Below, piece by piece: positions 16,350 to 25,325 of a DNA stretch of 33,601 nucleotides. The notes below the pieces were generated by a model. That model ran no database searches. It was not told the DNA's origin and saw nothing but the letters and a program-made list of their open reading frames with translations. The DNA comes from Candidatus Synechococcus spongiarum SH4. Its GTDB lineage: Bacteria > Cyanobacteriota > Cyanobacteriia > PCC-6307 > Cyanobiaceae. The stretch spans positions 1 through 33,601 of the forward strand of contig NZ_JENA01000001.1 in assembly GCF_000586015.1 (NCBI RefSeq), given 5' to 3'. The position numbers were made by a program, and so were the translations under genes. Each line of letters opens with the position of its first letter. The first letter of the stretch is position 1.

Positions 16350-16559
16350 ATGGCCTCATCCAGTCCCCTTTCCCTGAGCCGAGGCTTCACTGTTGAGCAG
16401 TACTCTCGCGTCATTGACCGCTGTCAGGATGTCGACGAGCTACGGAGTCTGGCCAAGTTACTACTCAAGGTCTGGCGCCAGCAGGCGGATTTGAACGAGC
16501 AGTATGGGGCGCAACTGCTCCGGATCAAGCCCACCGACATGGGTCGAGCCGCCGGCTGA
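16350..16559 (+). CDS. Small helical protein, unknown (faint NblA-like pattern)
   Basis: A 69-residue protein beginning MASSSPLSLSRGFTVEQYSR, mostly two amphipathic helices (EQYSRVIDRCQDVDELRSLA and AKLLLKVWRQQADLNEQYGA). Size and pattern loosely recall NblA, the phycobilisome degradation adaptor: an EQ-containing first helix, a turn, then LL..WRQ.....E.Y..LL. Identity is low and I make no assignment. ATG 16350 was preferred to 16317 because of the plausible promoter just upstream. The composition is clearly that of a real protein. Its strand matches the preceding small membrane gene, but a 69-base spacer with promoter-like boxes suggests its own transcript. Confidence 0.6.
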   Translation: MASSSPLSLSRGFTVEQYSRVIDRCQDVDELRSLAKLLLKVWRQQADLNEQYGAQLLRIKPTDMGRAAG

Positions 16560-16669
16560 TTGACCCTGTGACCGTGGCGAAGGCGCCGGATCCGGCCATC
16601 TGTCTGGCGCTCCGGTCCGGCCCGTCAGAGCATGGCCATGGGACAGACCGGCCCGAGCGCCGGCAGGGG

Positions 16670-16879
16670 TCAGTCCGCCTTGGCCAGAGGCGCCGGGTTG
16701 ACAGGATCCTGCAGTTCCCGCTTGAGTTGGCGAATATCCTTCAGCACCTGTCTTTTTTTGGAGCGTTGCCGCATCACCTCTGTAAAGGACAGATAAATGC
16801 GCGTCGGGGCATAGATCAGCATCATCAATGCCCCAGCTTCCACCAGCAGGGTCCAAAGCAGTGGGGAAGGAGTGTCCAT
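16670..16879 (-). CDS. Small membrane protein with charged helical tail, unknown
   Basis: A 69-residue protein: a hydrophobic N-terminal helix (PLLWTLLVEAGALMMLIYAP) followed by a strongly charged segment (EVMRQRSKKRQVLKDIRQLK) likely to form a cytoplasmic coiled helix. No catalytic motif is present. It sits 50 bases downstream of nanE on the same strand. Another frame over the same region is longer but has the Gly/Pro/Arg-rich look of a shadow. Real-gene status is supported by composition only. Confidence 0.55.
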   Translation of the reverse strand: MDTPSPLLWTLLVEAGALMMLIYAPTRIYLSFTEVMRQRSKKRQVLKDIRQLKRELQDPVNPAPLAKAD

Positions 16880-16929
16880 ATCCCCAGACTATCCGGCTTG
16901 GGCGGGGAACGGCTGTTTCGAGACTCTCC

Positions 16930-17649
16930 TCAGTTCCTCCCCTGGCGGGTCCCACGGCAGGGGGCCAGGGCTTGACTGTAGCAGCTCACCTGTTGATCGA
17001 TGCCCGTGATGGCGGTGCCCACCACCACGGCCGCGGCCCCCAGGTCCATGGCCTGCCGGGCTTGCCGGGGTGAGGAAATGCCCCCTTCACACAACACGGG
17101 TATTCCCAGTCGCTGACCCAGGGGCCTTAACAACTCCAGTCCCGGGGGGTGTTGATGGGCGGTGGCCCGGGTGTAGCCGTAGAGGGTGGTGCCCACCCAG
17201 TCACAGCCCAGGGCCGCGGCCCGCTCCCCGTTGGCCATGGTGTCAATATCGGCCATCAGGGTGACCCCCAGCTCCGTTTTGGCCCGGGTGACGATCTCCG
17301 CCAGGCTTTCTCCCCCGGGACGGGGCCGGTCCGTGGCATCCAGGGCCACCACGTCTGCCCCCGCCCCCCAGACGGCGGCCAGATCTTCGTACCGGGGCGT
17401 GATGATGACCGGGCTCTTGAAGTGGAAGCGTTTCCAAAGACCGATAATCAACGCTTGCGGACAACGGCGCCGTACGGCCGCCACATGCTCCGGGGAATCC
17501 AGCCGCACACCGGCAGCGCCGTTGGCCAGACTGGCGGCGGCCATGGCGGTAATGACCTCAGTGGCGTGACACGGGGAATCCTGGGGCGCCTGAACGGAAA
17601 CAATCAATCCCCCATCCAGGCCATCCTTGCCGGTTGGATTGGCGCTCAC
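16930..17649 (-). CDS. nanE: N-acetylmannosamine-6-phosphate 2-epimerase
   Basis: About 239 residues of a TIM barrel of the NanE family, which interconverts ManNAc-6-phosphate and GlcNAc-6-phosphate. Visible strands: GGLIVSVQAP, ANGAAGVRLDSPEHV, LIIGLWKR, PVIITPRYED, DVVALDATDRPRP (catalytic region), GVTLMADIDTMANGERAA, LGCDWVGTTLYGYT, PVLCEGGISSPRQA and AAAVVVGTAIT. I chose GTG 17649: its GTGA overlaps the TGA of the upstream gene by four bases, a typical coupled junction. ATG 17688 would add 13 residues and lengthen the overlap. No other sialic-acid genes are near, so it may serve amino-sugar recycling from cell wall. Confidence 0.9.
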   Translation of the reverse strand: MSANPTGKDGLDGGLIVSVQAPQDSPCHATEVITAMAAASLANGAAGVRLDSPEHVAAVRRRCPQALIIGLWKRFHFKSPVIITPRYEDLAAVWGAGADVVALDATDRPRPGGESLAEIVTRAKTELGVTLMADIDTMANGERAAALGCDWVGTTLYGYTRATAHQHPPGLELLRPLGQRLGIPVLCEGGISSPRQARQAMDLGAAAVVVGTAITGIDQQVSCYSQALAPCRGTRQGRN

Positions 17650-18329
17650 GCCGCATCCTGATGGGGCAGCCGGCTGCGGGGCAGCCAACTCCGCAGATGA
17701 CGGGAACGGCGTTGTCGGCCGGGGGATGTCCCCTTGGGCCGCTCCTTGCCGGCGGGCCGTTCCGCGCCGGTTGCCGGGGCACGGGGGGGATCTCCCCCGT
17801 CCTCACCGGGACGGAAGGCGGGTTTGGCTGCCTGGACCGCCTTCAGCCGCTGCTTGGTCACCTGGGCCGGCGTGATCCTGATCTGATCACCGCCCGGCTC
17901 CACGGGCTCCGTCCGACTGGCTGGATTGGCCGGACACCTGTCAAGGGGTGGGCGCCGTTCCTGGGGCTCGGGGTCTGGCCGAGGGGTGGGCGCCGGCCGG
18001 TTTGCCGTGCTCCTGGTGGCGATTGAGACCTTGTCTCGTGTTTGATCCCCTTGACGACCCTTGTCCGTTGAGCCGTTCCCGGAGTGGAATCGGGACTGGA
18101 GATCCGACTGTGGCGGAAGCTCAAGCTCAAGGTTCAGATGGTGGATCTGCTCTGCCCACCACAGGCGATGGCCTGACCACTCGGGTTGGCTGAGCAGTTG
18201 TTGAAGTAGGGCATGGCCATGGCGATGAACCAACCATGTGGTGAGGCTCAGGATGCCTGGGCGATCCCTCTCCTCCAGACAATGCCGCAGGCGTGGCCTG
18301 ACCTGGGCAATCACCCGCTCCCGGACCAT
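17646..18329 (-). CDS. Conserved-looking hypothetical protein with basic C-terminus
   Basis: About 227 residues. The first 75 form a compact helical region (RERVIAQVRPRLRHCLEERD, LTTWLVHRHGHALLQQLLSQ, GHRLWWAEQIHHLNLELELP). A long low-complexity Pro/Arg/Asp middle follows, then a short basic motif at the end (GRQRRSRHLRSWLPRSRLPH) that could bind nucleic acid. I recognise no family. A GTG at 18410 would add 27 residues; ATG 18329 (MVRERVIA) looks more like a natural start. Its TGA overlaps the GTG start of nanE, so the two are probably co-translated. It is divergent from the muramidase gene. Confidence 0.68.
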   Translation of the reverse strand: MVRERVIAQVRPRLRHCLEERDRPGILSLTTWLVHRHGHALLQQLLSQPEWSGHRLWWAEQIHHLNLELELPPQSDLQSRFHSGNGSTDKGRQGDQTRDKVSIATRSTANRPAPTPRPDPEPQERRPPLDRCPANPASRTEPVEPGGDQIRITPAQVTKQRLKAVQAAKPAFRPGEDGGDPPRAPATGAERPAGKERPKGTSPGRQRRSRHLRSWLPRSRLPHQDAA

Positions 18330-18546
18330 CTTGAGAACAGATCGCCATGGGAGCATGCAGGGCCGGAGGGCAAGGCGCAAGGAAAGCCTGTGCAACCCCG
18401 AAAGTGTCACACCGGGCCGACTGTCTCGTCACGCCCCTGCCCCTGCCCCTGTTCTCCGGTGTCCACTTCCTGAACTGGATATTTTACGATTTGTCTCAGG
18501 AACAATCCGGCCAAGCTTCATATCTGTGTCCTCACTCTTGCGCTCC

Positions 18547-19251
18547 ATGGGCTCATGCACGCCTCCCGGAAGCCGAATTTTATCCGCCGTTGGGACTGCT
18601 CTTGCCCTAAGCTTCACCCCCCTTTTTGCTCAAGCTTCTCCCTTTTCCCCTTTTCCCCCGTTTCCAACAACAGCCTTCCACTATCCCCGGTCGGTCACCA
18701 CAGCCAACGCAGCCATGCCCCGGCGCTACCTCCACGACCACAGCCATGGGATGGAGGCTCTGCTGCGCACCATTCGCTTTGCGGAAGGAACTTGGCGAGG
18801 CGGCACGGAGGCTGGCTACCAGGTGATCTACGGAGGGCGCCTCATTTCCGAGGTGATCCCCGGTTCCAATCCCTTCTCGAAGCACCCCGAGTTCGTTGTG
18901 GTGAAGCAAAACGCTCTCAACAGCAGCGCGGCTGGCGCTTACCAGTTCATGGGGAAAACCTGGAACAAGGTGGCCGGGTGGCTGCGCATTGAAGATTTTT
19001 CCCCCCCCGGGCAAGATCAGGTGGCCCGCTGGCTGGTTCGCAACCGCCTCAGCGATGCGGAAGAAGCCAACATCGACAAGGGCGTCCTCACCCGTGAAGC
19101 CCTGCACCAACTGGCCCCGGAATGGGCCGCCCTGCCCACTCACTGGGGAGGCAGCTACTACGGCTACGGCCAGCACGTGAAGTCCTGGGATCAGTTGAAG
19201 GACTTTTACGACAGGCAGTTGGCGTTGCTGAACCGGGAGACAGGGGCCTAG
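18547..19251 (+). CDS. Secreted lambda-R-like muramidase (GH104-type lysozyme/lytic transglycosylase)
   Basis: A 234-residue protein with a signal peptide (SAVGTALALSFTPLFAQA, cleavage probably after AQA). The mature part resembles phage lambda endolysin R: LLRTIRFAEGTWRGG with the likely catalytic Glu, GYQVIYGG, a KHP loop, SSAAGAYQFMGKTWNKV, IEDFSPPGQDQVARWLV, then IDKG and LAPEWAALPTHWGGSYYGYG. These enzymes cleave peptidoglycan glycan strands. The signal peptide and lack of phage genes nearby suggest host use in wall remodelling, not lysis. ATG 18547 was selected because it gives a clean leader; the frame runs upstream to 18238, overlapping the divergent gene. Confidence 0.88.
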   Translation: MGSCTPPGSRILSAVGTALALSFTPLFAQASPFSPFPPFPTTAFHYPRSVTTANAAMPRRYLHDHSHGMEALLRTIRFAEGTWRGGTEAGYQVIYGGRLISEVIPGSNPFSKHPEFVVVKQNALNSSAAGAYQFMGKTWNKVAGWLRIEDFSPPGQDQVARWLVRNRLSDAEEANIDKGVLTREALHQLAPEWAALPTHWGGSYYGYGQHVKSWDQLKDFYDRQLALLNRETGA

Positions 19252-19311
19252 GTTGGCCAGCCTGGGGCGGCGTTGCCCCACCCCTGATCCCAACCGCGGA
19301 GGGACTGGCCC

Positions 19312-19755
19312 TCAAGGCTCCCGGTAAATGACCCGTCCCTCCGGGTCGTTGGCGACGTGGAGGCAGTCCTCCAGCATCAGGCTTTCCAGGGCGGGGCGAA
19401 TCGCCTCAGGGGAATGCCCCAACTCCAGCACGGCATCGTTGAAGGTGAACCCCCGCACACCCCGACGCCTGGCCAGGGCGAGGATGCTCTGGCCCAGGGT
19501 CATGGGCGCCTGTTGACCTGACCCCAGGGCTGACCGGTTAAACGACCGCACCTGTTCGGGGATCAGAAACAGGTCAACCACAGAGCCCACGCCACAGAGC
19601 CCACCCGTGAACAGCCAGAGCAGACCCGATCCCCAGTGGCCCGTATAGAAGCGGTGCAGGCCCGCCACCCCCAGCAGGGACGGAACCCAGAGCAGATAGG
19701 CTGTCCCCACACTGCGCGGCTCACCGGGGGGAGCCTGGTTTTGCGTGTAGGCCAT
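19312..19755 (-). CDS. TM2-domain membrane protein
   Basis: A 147-residue protein. Residues about 18-65 are a TM2 domain: two hydrophobic helices (AYLLWVPSLLGVAGLHRFYT and GSGLLWLFTGGLCGVGSVVD) joined by the GLHRFYTGHWGSG turn and ended by DLFLIPEQV. The C-terminal 70 residues look like a small winged-helix or helical module (ILALARRRGVRGFTFNDAVL, SPEAIRPALESLMLEDCLHV) with no catalytic motif. TM2 proteins have no settled bacterial function. The gene is divergent from thrS, about 100 bases apart, and converges with the muramidase gene. Confidence 0.85.
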   Translation of the reverse strand: MAYTQNQAPPGEPRSVGTAYLLWVPSLLGVAGLHRFYTGHWGSGLLWLFTGGLCGVGSVVDLFLIPEQVRSFNRSALGSGQQAPMTLGQSILALARRRGVRGFTFNDAVLELGHSPEAIRPALESLMLEDCLHVANDPEGRVIYREP

Positions 19756-19853
19756 GGGGAGTCCGGGTGGTCCGGGTAGTGTAAGGGGGCGGGAAGTTTA
19801 GATTTCTTCCGGGCCTGTTCTGCTGCCCGGATCATTCACCACAGTTCGCCCCT

Positions 19854-21665
19854 GTGTCCATCTCTTCTGCCCCCCTTCACCTGCCCCGCACCAGCGAGAG
19901 CGATCAGTTGTTGCGCATCCGCCATAGCTGTAGCCACGTCATGGCCATGGCGGTGCAGCGTCTGTTCAAGAACGTTCAGGTCACCATCGGGCCATGGACA
20001 GAGACGGGCTTCTACTACGACTTTGACGCCCCGGAACCCTTCACCCCCCAGGATCTCAGGAAAATCCGCAAAGGCATGCAGAAGATCCTGCGGCAGAAGC
20101 TCCCCTTCCGCTGTGAAGAGGTGAGCCGCCAGGAAGCGCAGCGGCGGATCGAGGCCATCAGCGAGCCCTACAAGCTGGAGATTCTGGCTGATCTCCAGGA
20201 ACCCATTACCCTCTACCACCTGGGGGATCAGTGGTGGGACCTGTGCGCAGGCCCCCACGTGGCCAACACCGCCGAGATCAATCCCGACGCCGTGGATCTG
20301 GAGACCGTGGCCGGCGCCTACTGGCGGGGGGACGAAACCAGAGCCCAGTTGCAGCGCATCTACGGCACCGCCTTTGAAACCCCGGAACAACTGGCGGAGC
20401 ACAAGCGCCGCCGGGAGGAAGCCCAGCGGCGGGATCATCGCCGACTGGGGCGGGAACTGGGCCTGTTCCTCTTCAGTGACAGCGTGGGTTCCGGTCTGCC
20501 CCTCTGGACGCCCCGGGGCGCCCAACTGCGCAGCCTGCTGGAGGACTACCTCCGTCAGCAGCAGCAGCAGCGGGGCTACCAGCACGTGGTCACCCCCCAC
20601 ATCGCCCGGGTGGATTTGTTTCGCACCTCGGGCCATTGGCAAAACTACAAGGAGGATATGTTCCCGCTGATGGCGGAGAACGATTCCGAGCGCGCTGCAG
20701 AAGAAGGCTTTGTGATGAAGCCCATGAACTGCCCCTTCCATGTTCAGATTTACAAGGCGGAACTGCGCAGCTACCGGGACCTGCCCTACCGTCTGGCGGA
20801 ATTCGGCACCGTCTACCGCTATGAGCAGAGTGGGGAGTTGGGGGGGCTGACCCGGGTGCGGGGCTTCACCCAGGACGACAGCCACCTCTTCGTCACCCCG
20901 GAGCAGTTGGACGAGGAGTTTCGGCAGGTGGTGGATCTGATCCTCACGGTGTTCCGGGATCTGGGGTTCCAGCAGTTCAAGCCGCGGCTCAGCTTCCGTG
21001 GCCCTCAGACCACCAAAATCATTGGCCGCCCCGAGGCTTGGGACCAAGCGGAAGCGGCCATTCGTCGGGCCGTGGACCACCTGGGCATGGACACTGTAGA
21101 GGGTCCCGGAGAAGCGGCCTTCTATGGCCCCAAGCTGGATTTCCTCGTGTACGACTCCCTTGAGCGGGAGTGGCAGTTGGGGACGGTGCAGGTGGACTAC
21201 AACCTGCCGGAGCGTTTCGATCTGGAGTACGTGGCGCAGGACGGCTCCCGCCAACGCCCCATGATGCTGCACCGGGCCATCTTCGGCTCCCTGGAGCGGC
21301 TCATTGGCATCCTCATCGAGGAGTATGGGGGGGATCTGCCCTTCTGGCTGGCGCCTGAGCAGATTCGCATCCTGCCGGTGACGGCCGCAGCCTTGACAGC
21401 GGCCCAGGGGTTGGCCACCCGGTTGCGCAGCCATGGTGTGCGCGCCACCGTGGCGGGCAGTGGGGAGCGGTTGGGTAAGTTGATTCGCAACGGGGAGACC
21501 CAAAAAATTCCCGTGCTGGCCATCCTTGGCGAGCAGGAGATGGCGGCGGATTCCGTCAGTCTGCGCACCCGACGGCAGGGGGATCTGGGCGCCATGGCGC
21601 AAGCCAGACTGGTGGAGCTGGCCAGCGGGGCGGCTGCCAGTCGCCGCACCACCCTGGTTCCATGA
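19854..21665 (+). CDS. thrS: Threonyl-tRNA synthetase
   Basis: A 603-residue class II synthetase that charges tRNA-Thr. It lacks the N-terminal TGS domain of enterobacterial enzymes and starts at the editing domain: HSCSH (HxxxH) near residue 25, then IGPWTETGFYYDFD and WWDLCAGPHV. The catalytic core has TSGHWQNYKEDMFPLM, zinc ligand Cys in KPMNCPFHVQIY, motif 2 FGTVYRYEQSGELGGLTRVR, QDDSHLF, and motif 3 RAIFGSLERLIGIL. The anticodon-binding domain contains GERLGKLIRN. Start is GTG 19854. The stop overlaps the glk start as ATGA. The order thrS-glk-thrB-ndhD fits picocyanobacterial genomes as I know them. Confidence 0.97.
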   Translation: MSISSAPLHLPRTSESDQLLRIRHSCSHVMAMAVQRLFKNVQVTIGPWTETGFYYDFDAPEPFTPQDLRKIRKGMQKILRQKLPFRCEEVSRQEAQRRIEAISEPYKLEILADLQEPITLYHLGDQWWDLCAGPHVANTAEINPDAVDLETVAGAYWRGDETRAQLQRIYGTAFETPEQLAEHKRRREEAQRRDHRRLGRELGLFLFSDSVGSGLPLWTPRGAQLRSLLEDYLRQQQQQRGYQHVVTPHIARVDLFRTSGHWQNYKEDMFPLMAENDSERAAEEGFVMKPMNCPFHVQIYKAELRSYRDLPYRLAEFGTVYRYEQSGELGGLTRVRGFTQDDSHLFVTPEQLDEEFRQVVDLILTVFRDLGFQQFKPRLSFRGPQTTKIIGRPEAWDQAEAAIRRAVDHLGMDTVEGPGEAAFYGPKLDFLVYDSLEREWQLGTVQVDYNLPERFDLEYVAQDGSRQRPMMLHRAIFGSLERLIGILIEEYGGDLPFWLAPEQIRILPVTAAALTAAQGLATRLRSHGVRATVAGSGERLGKLIRNGETQKIPVLAILGEQEMAADSVSLRTRRQGDLGAMAQARLVELASGAAASRRTTLVP

Positions 21666-22729
21666 CCACCACCGTTCTGGCGGCCGACGTGGGGGGCACC
21701 AAGACCGCGCTGGCCGTCTACGGCCTTACGGAGGAGGGCTTGTGTCTGCAACGGCAGCACCGCTACGCCTCCCGGGAGTGGCCCTGTTTTGACCGGATGC
21801 TGAGGGATTTTCTCCAGCGGGAGGGTCCTGAAGGGACGCCAACCCGGCTTGCCAGCGCCTGTTTTGCCGTGGCGGGACCCGTGCAGCAGGGCCTGGCCCG
21901 TCTCACCAACCTGGATTGGGTGGTGGATCAACAGCAGTTGGCCCGGTCCCTGGGACTGTCCGCCGTGGAGGTGGTGAACGACATTGCTGTGCTGGTCTAT
22001 GGGTTGCCCCATCTTCAACCCCACATGGCGGTGGAACTGCAAGCCGGCGAACCACAACCCGGTGGGACGGTGGCCATTCTGAGCCTGGGGACCGGACTGG
22101 GCATGGCCATGGGCATCCCCACGCCCGCCGGCTTGTGCAGTTGCCCCAGCGAAGGGGGGCACCAGGAGTTTTCCCCGTGTACCACGCGGGAATGGCAGCT
22201 CAGACAGTGGCTGCGGGCGGATCTGGGCCTGGAGCGTCTCTCGGTGGAGCGGGTGGCCAGCGGCACAGGGCTGGGGCACATTGGTCGCTGGCTGCTGGCC
22301 ACCCATCCCGCCCCCCATCCCCTGAAAACCCGACTCACCCACTCAACAGTTGATCTGCCCGCCCGGGTTGCCGCCGGGGCAGCCCAGGGGGATGCCCTCT
22401 GTCAAGAGGCTCTGGCCCTCTGGACGGAGGCCTGTGGAACCGCAGCAGCCAATCTCCTGCTCACCAGCCTCTGCACAGGGGGGCTCTGGCTGGCTGGCGG
22501 GGTGACCGTCAAGCAACTGCCACAGTTGCGCTCACCCCGTTTCCTGCAACGTCTCCAGCGGGTGGGGCGGTTCCAGCCCCTTGCCGCCAAGGCGCCCGTT
22601 CACGCACTGACCGCCCCGGAGGCCGGCCTGTTCGCCGCGGCGCAGCGGGCCCGTCAGTTGGCCAATGGACCGTCACTGTCCGCCGGGCGGAGGGGCAGCC
22701 CGTGGGGCAACATGGGCATTCATTCTTAA
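21662..22729 (+). CDS. glk: Glucokinase (Glk family)
   Basis: A 355-residue sugar kinase converting glucose and ATP to glucose-6-phosphate. The phosphate-binding start LAADVGGTKTALAVY is clear. So are CFAVAGPVQQG, the sugar-binding VVNDIAVLVYGLP, the second phosphate loop SLGTGLGMAMG, and SEGGHQEFSP, whose His and Glu belong to the substrate site. C-terminal LCTGGLWLAGGVTVKQLPQL closes the ATP site. The start ATG overlaps the thrS stop by four bases (ATGA), so translation is probably coupled. Length and motifs indicate an intact enzyme. Confidence 0.94.
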   Translation: MTTTVLAADVGGTKTALAVYGLTEEGLCLQRQHRYASREWPCFDRMLRDFLQREGPEGTPTRLASACFAVAGPVQQGLARLTNLDWVVDQQQLARSLGLSAVEVVNDIAVLVYGLPHLQPHMAVELQAGEPQPGGTVAILSLGTGLGMAMGIPTPAGLCSCPSEGGHQEFSPCTTREWQLRQWLRADLGLERLSVERVASGTGLGHIGRWLLATHPAPHPLKTRLTHSTVDLPARVAAGAAQGDALCQEALALWTEACGTAAANLLLTSLCTGGLWLAGGVTVKQLPQLRSPRFLQRLQRVGRFQPLAAKAPVHALTAPEAGLFAAAQRARQLANGPSLSAGRRGSPWGNMGIHS

Positions 22730-22745
22730 CAAGACCACGCCTGTT

Positions 22746-23684
22746 GTGTCGGACAACACCTGCGAGCGGTGCGTGATTACCGTGCCAGCCACCACTGCCA
22801 ACATCGGTCCCGGCTTCGACTGCCTGGGCGCCGCCCTGCAACTCAACAATCGCTTCAGTCTGCGGCGGCTGACGGGGCAGGAGGAAGTTTTTGATCTGGT
22901 TGTGGACGGACCGGAGGGGGCCCACCTGCGGGGTGGCAGGGACAACCTCTTTTATCGGGCTGCCCGCTGCGCCTGGAAAGCGGCTGGCCATCCTCCCATC
23001 CCTCTGGAGGCCAGAATCTCCTTGTCCGCCCCGCCTGCCCGCGGCCTGGGCAGCAGCGCCAGCGCCATTGTGGCCGGCCTCTGCGGCGCCAACATGATGA
23101 TCGGGCAGCCCCTGGGCCGGGAAAAGCTGCTGGAACTGGCCATCGCGGTGGAAGGTCACCCGGACAACGTGGTGCCCTCTCTTCTGGGTGGACTTTGCCT
23201 CACCTCCCGGGTCGCCGGTCAACGTTGGCGGGTGGTGCCCTGTCCCTGGCATAAGCGGGTGCGGGCCGTGGTGGTCATTCCCAATTTGCGTCTCTCCACC
23301 AGTGAGGCCCGGCGGTCTCTGCCACAAAACGTTGGCCTGCAGGACGCGGTGAGCAATCTCTCGGCCCTTACGGTGCTGCTCTCGGGGTTGCGCAGCGGTG
23401 ACGGCGCCTTGATCGCCGATGGTCTCCGCGATAGCCTCCATGAGCCTTACCGCTGGCCCCTTATTCCCCACGGCCTGACCGTGCGGCATGCGGCCATGGA
23501 GGCGGGTGCCTGGGGAGCCGTGATCAGTGGCTCCGGACCCGCCATCCTGGCGCTGAGCAGCCGGGACCTGGAAGAGAAGGTGGGCAAGGCCATGGTGCAG
23601 GCCTGGCAGGAGCAGGACGTGGAAGCCCAGTATCATGCCGTCAGCCTCCAGAATTTTCCGGCAGTCTGCCAAGCGGTGGAGTGA
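22746..23684 (+). CDS. thrB: Homoserine kinase
   Basis: A GHMP kinase that phosphorylates homoserine in threonine synthesis. The N-terminal VPATTANIGPGFDCLGAALQ, ATP-binding loop PPARGLGSSASAIVAGL and EGHPDNVVPSLLGGL are diagnostic, as is the late AWGAVISGSGPAILAL. The open frame extends to 22665, but that part overlaps glk by 65 bases and reads unlike the family. I chose GTG 22746 (MSDNTCERC), leaving 16 bases after glk and a length of about 312, normal for ThrB. Being next to thrS, it groups two threonine-related genes. Confidence 0.93.
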   Translation: MSDNTCERCVITVPATTANIGPGFDCLGAALQLNNRFSLRRLTGQEEVFDLVVDGPEGAHLRGGRDNLFYRAARCAWKAAGHPPIPLEARISLSAPPARGLGSSASAIVAGLCGANMMIGQPLGREKLLELAIAVEGHPDNVVPSLLGGLCLTSRVAGQRWRVVPCPWHKRVRAVVVIPNLRLSTSEARRSLPQNVGLQDAVSNLSALTVLLSGLRSGDGALIADGLRDSLHEPYRWPLIPHGLTVRHAAMEAGAWGAVISGSGPAILALSSRDLEEKVGKAMVQAWQEQDVEAQYHAVSLQNFPAVCQAVE

Positions 23685-23783
23685 ATTGGGTATTTCTACT
23701 CAGCAACCCAGGGGCGGCTGATAGGGTGGCCTGCGGCCCCTGCGCTTCGGTAGGGCTGTTCCGTTGTCTTGTGCGTTTGGCCC

Positions 23784-25325
23784 ATGGGCGCTGCTCTTGT
23801 TGATCCCCTGCTTAGCCAATCCGGTTCGGCCTTCCCCTGGCTGAGCGCCATTGTGCTCCTGCCCCTGGTGGCGGCGCTGATCCTGCCGTTGCTGCCAGGG
23901 GACCGGGTGGCGGCCCCCAGAGCCATTGCCGTCAGCGCCTTGACGGCGGATCTGGTATTGATGGCGCTGGTGTTCAGCCGTCACTTCGTCGGTGGAAACA
24001 GCGGTTTGCAACTGGTGGAGCGCATCAGTTGGATTCCGGCCATCGAACTGGAATGGTCCCTGGCTGCGGATGGGGTATCAGCGCCCCTGGTGGTGCTCAG
24101 CGGTCTGGTGACCCTGCTGGCGGCGATGGCCAGTTGGCCGCTGGCGCGGAAGCCCAGGCTCTACTACGGCTTGGTGCTGGTGCAGGCCTCCGCCCAGGCC
24201 ATGGTCTTTCTGGCGCAGGACTTCCTGCTGTTCTTTCTGGCCTGGGAGTTGGAGTTGGTGCCTGTCTACCTGCTCATCTCCATCTGGGGCGGCGCCCGTC
24301 GTCAATATGCCGCCACCAAGTTCATCCTCTACACCGCCCTGGCCTCCCTGCTGATCCTGCTCAGCGGTTTGGTGCTGGCATTCATGGGCGAGAGCTTCAG
24401 CCTCGACCTGACCACCATGGCCAGTCACACCCCCCAGGGGAGTGTGGCCTTGCTGTGTTACCTGGGCTTCCTGGTGGGGTTCGGCGTGAAGTTGCCCATC
24501 TTTCCGCTGCACACATGGCTGCCCGATGCCCACGGTGAGGCCAGCGCGCCCATTTCCATGCTGCTGGCGGGGGTGCTGCTGAAAATGGGGGGCTATGCCC
24601 TGCTGCGCTTCAACGTGCAGATGCTGCCGGATGCCCACGCCCAACTGGCGCCGGCGTTGATGATTCTGGGGATCGTCAACATCATTTACGGCGCCCTCAA
24701 TGCCCTGGCCCAGGATAACGTGAAGCGGCGGATTGCCTGCAGTTCCATCAGCCACATGGGCTTTGTCCTGCTGGGGCTGGCCGCCATCAACAGCCTGGGC
24801 TTCAGCGGCGTGATGTTGCAGATGATCAGCCATGGCCTGATTGCAGCAGCCATGTTTTTTGTCACCGGTGTGTTCTATGACCGCACTCGCACCCTGTCTA
24901 TTCCCAACATGGGCGGCCTGGCCAAGGCGCTCCCGGTCACCTTTGCCCTGTTTCTCACCAGTTCCCTGGCCTCCCTGGCCCTGCCGGGCATGAGCGGCTT
25001 TGTCAGCGAGATCACGGTGTTTTTCGGGGTGACCTCTGCGGATCAGTTCACCACGGCATTCCGGGTGGTGGCGGTGCTGCTGTCAGCGGTGGGTCTGGTG
25101 CTGACCCCTGTCTATCTCCTCTCCATGTGCCGCAGGGTCTTTTTCGGGCCAAGGATTCCCGCCCTGGCCCAGGTGGGGGACGCCAATCCCCGGGAGTTGA
25201 TGATTGCCCTCAGTCTGCTGGCGCCCACCTTGGCCATTGGCTTCTGGCCTCAACTGGCCATTGGCTTTTATGAGCCCACCACCACGGCCATTGCTGAGAC
25301 TGCGGCGGCGGTGCTTAGCGGCTGA
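23784..25325 (+). CDS. ndhD: NAD(P)H-quinone oxidoreductase subunit 4 (NdhD)
   Basis: A 513-residue polytopic membrane protein of the NDH-1 proton-pumping arm in the thylakoid or plasma membrane, used in respiration and cyclic electron flow. Key elements: [20 protein letters not shown] with the essential Glu, [37 protein letters not shown] with the conserved Lys and His, [40 protein letters not shown] and [20 protein letters not shown]. About fourteen hydrophobic segments are present. ATG 23784 (MGAALVD) is preferred to TTG 23769. The last 11 bases overlap the end of the convergent methylase gene of the AT-rich island. Confidence 0.95.
   Translation: MGAALVDPLLSQSGSAFPWLSAIVLLPLVAALILPLLPGDRVAAPRAIAVSALTADLVLMALVFSRHFVGGNSGLQLVERISWIPAIELEWSLAADGVSAPLVVLSGLVTLLAAMASWPLARKPRLYYGLVLVQASAQAMVFLAQDFLLFFLAWELELVPVYLLISIWGGARRQYAATKFILYTALASLLILLSGLVLAFMGESFSLDLTTMASHTPQGSVALLCYLGFLVGFGVKLPIFPLHTWLPDAHGEASAPISMLLAGVLLKMGGYALLRFNVQMLPDAHAQLAPALMILGIVNIIYGALNALAQDNVKRRIACSSISHMGFVLLGLAAINSLGFSGVMLQMISHGLIAAAMFFVTGVFYDRTRTLSIPNMGGLAKALPVTFALFLTSSLASLALPGMSGFVSEITVFFGVTSADQFTTAFRVVAVLLSAVGLVLTPVYLLSMCRRVFFGPRIPALAQVGDANPRELMIALSLLAPTLAIGFWPQLAIGFYEPTTTAIAETAAAVLSG

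Noticed and set aside
19836-21602. 588-codon minus-strand frame opposite thrS
   Set aside because: It is antisense to a clear synthetase; the composition (Leu, Gly, His, Gln rich) shows no domain.
21197-22342. 381-codon minus-strand frame over thrS/glk
   Set aside because: A shadow of two well-supported genes, without motifs.
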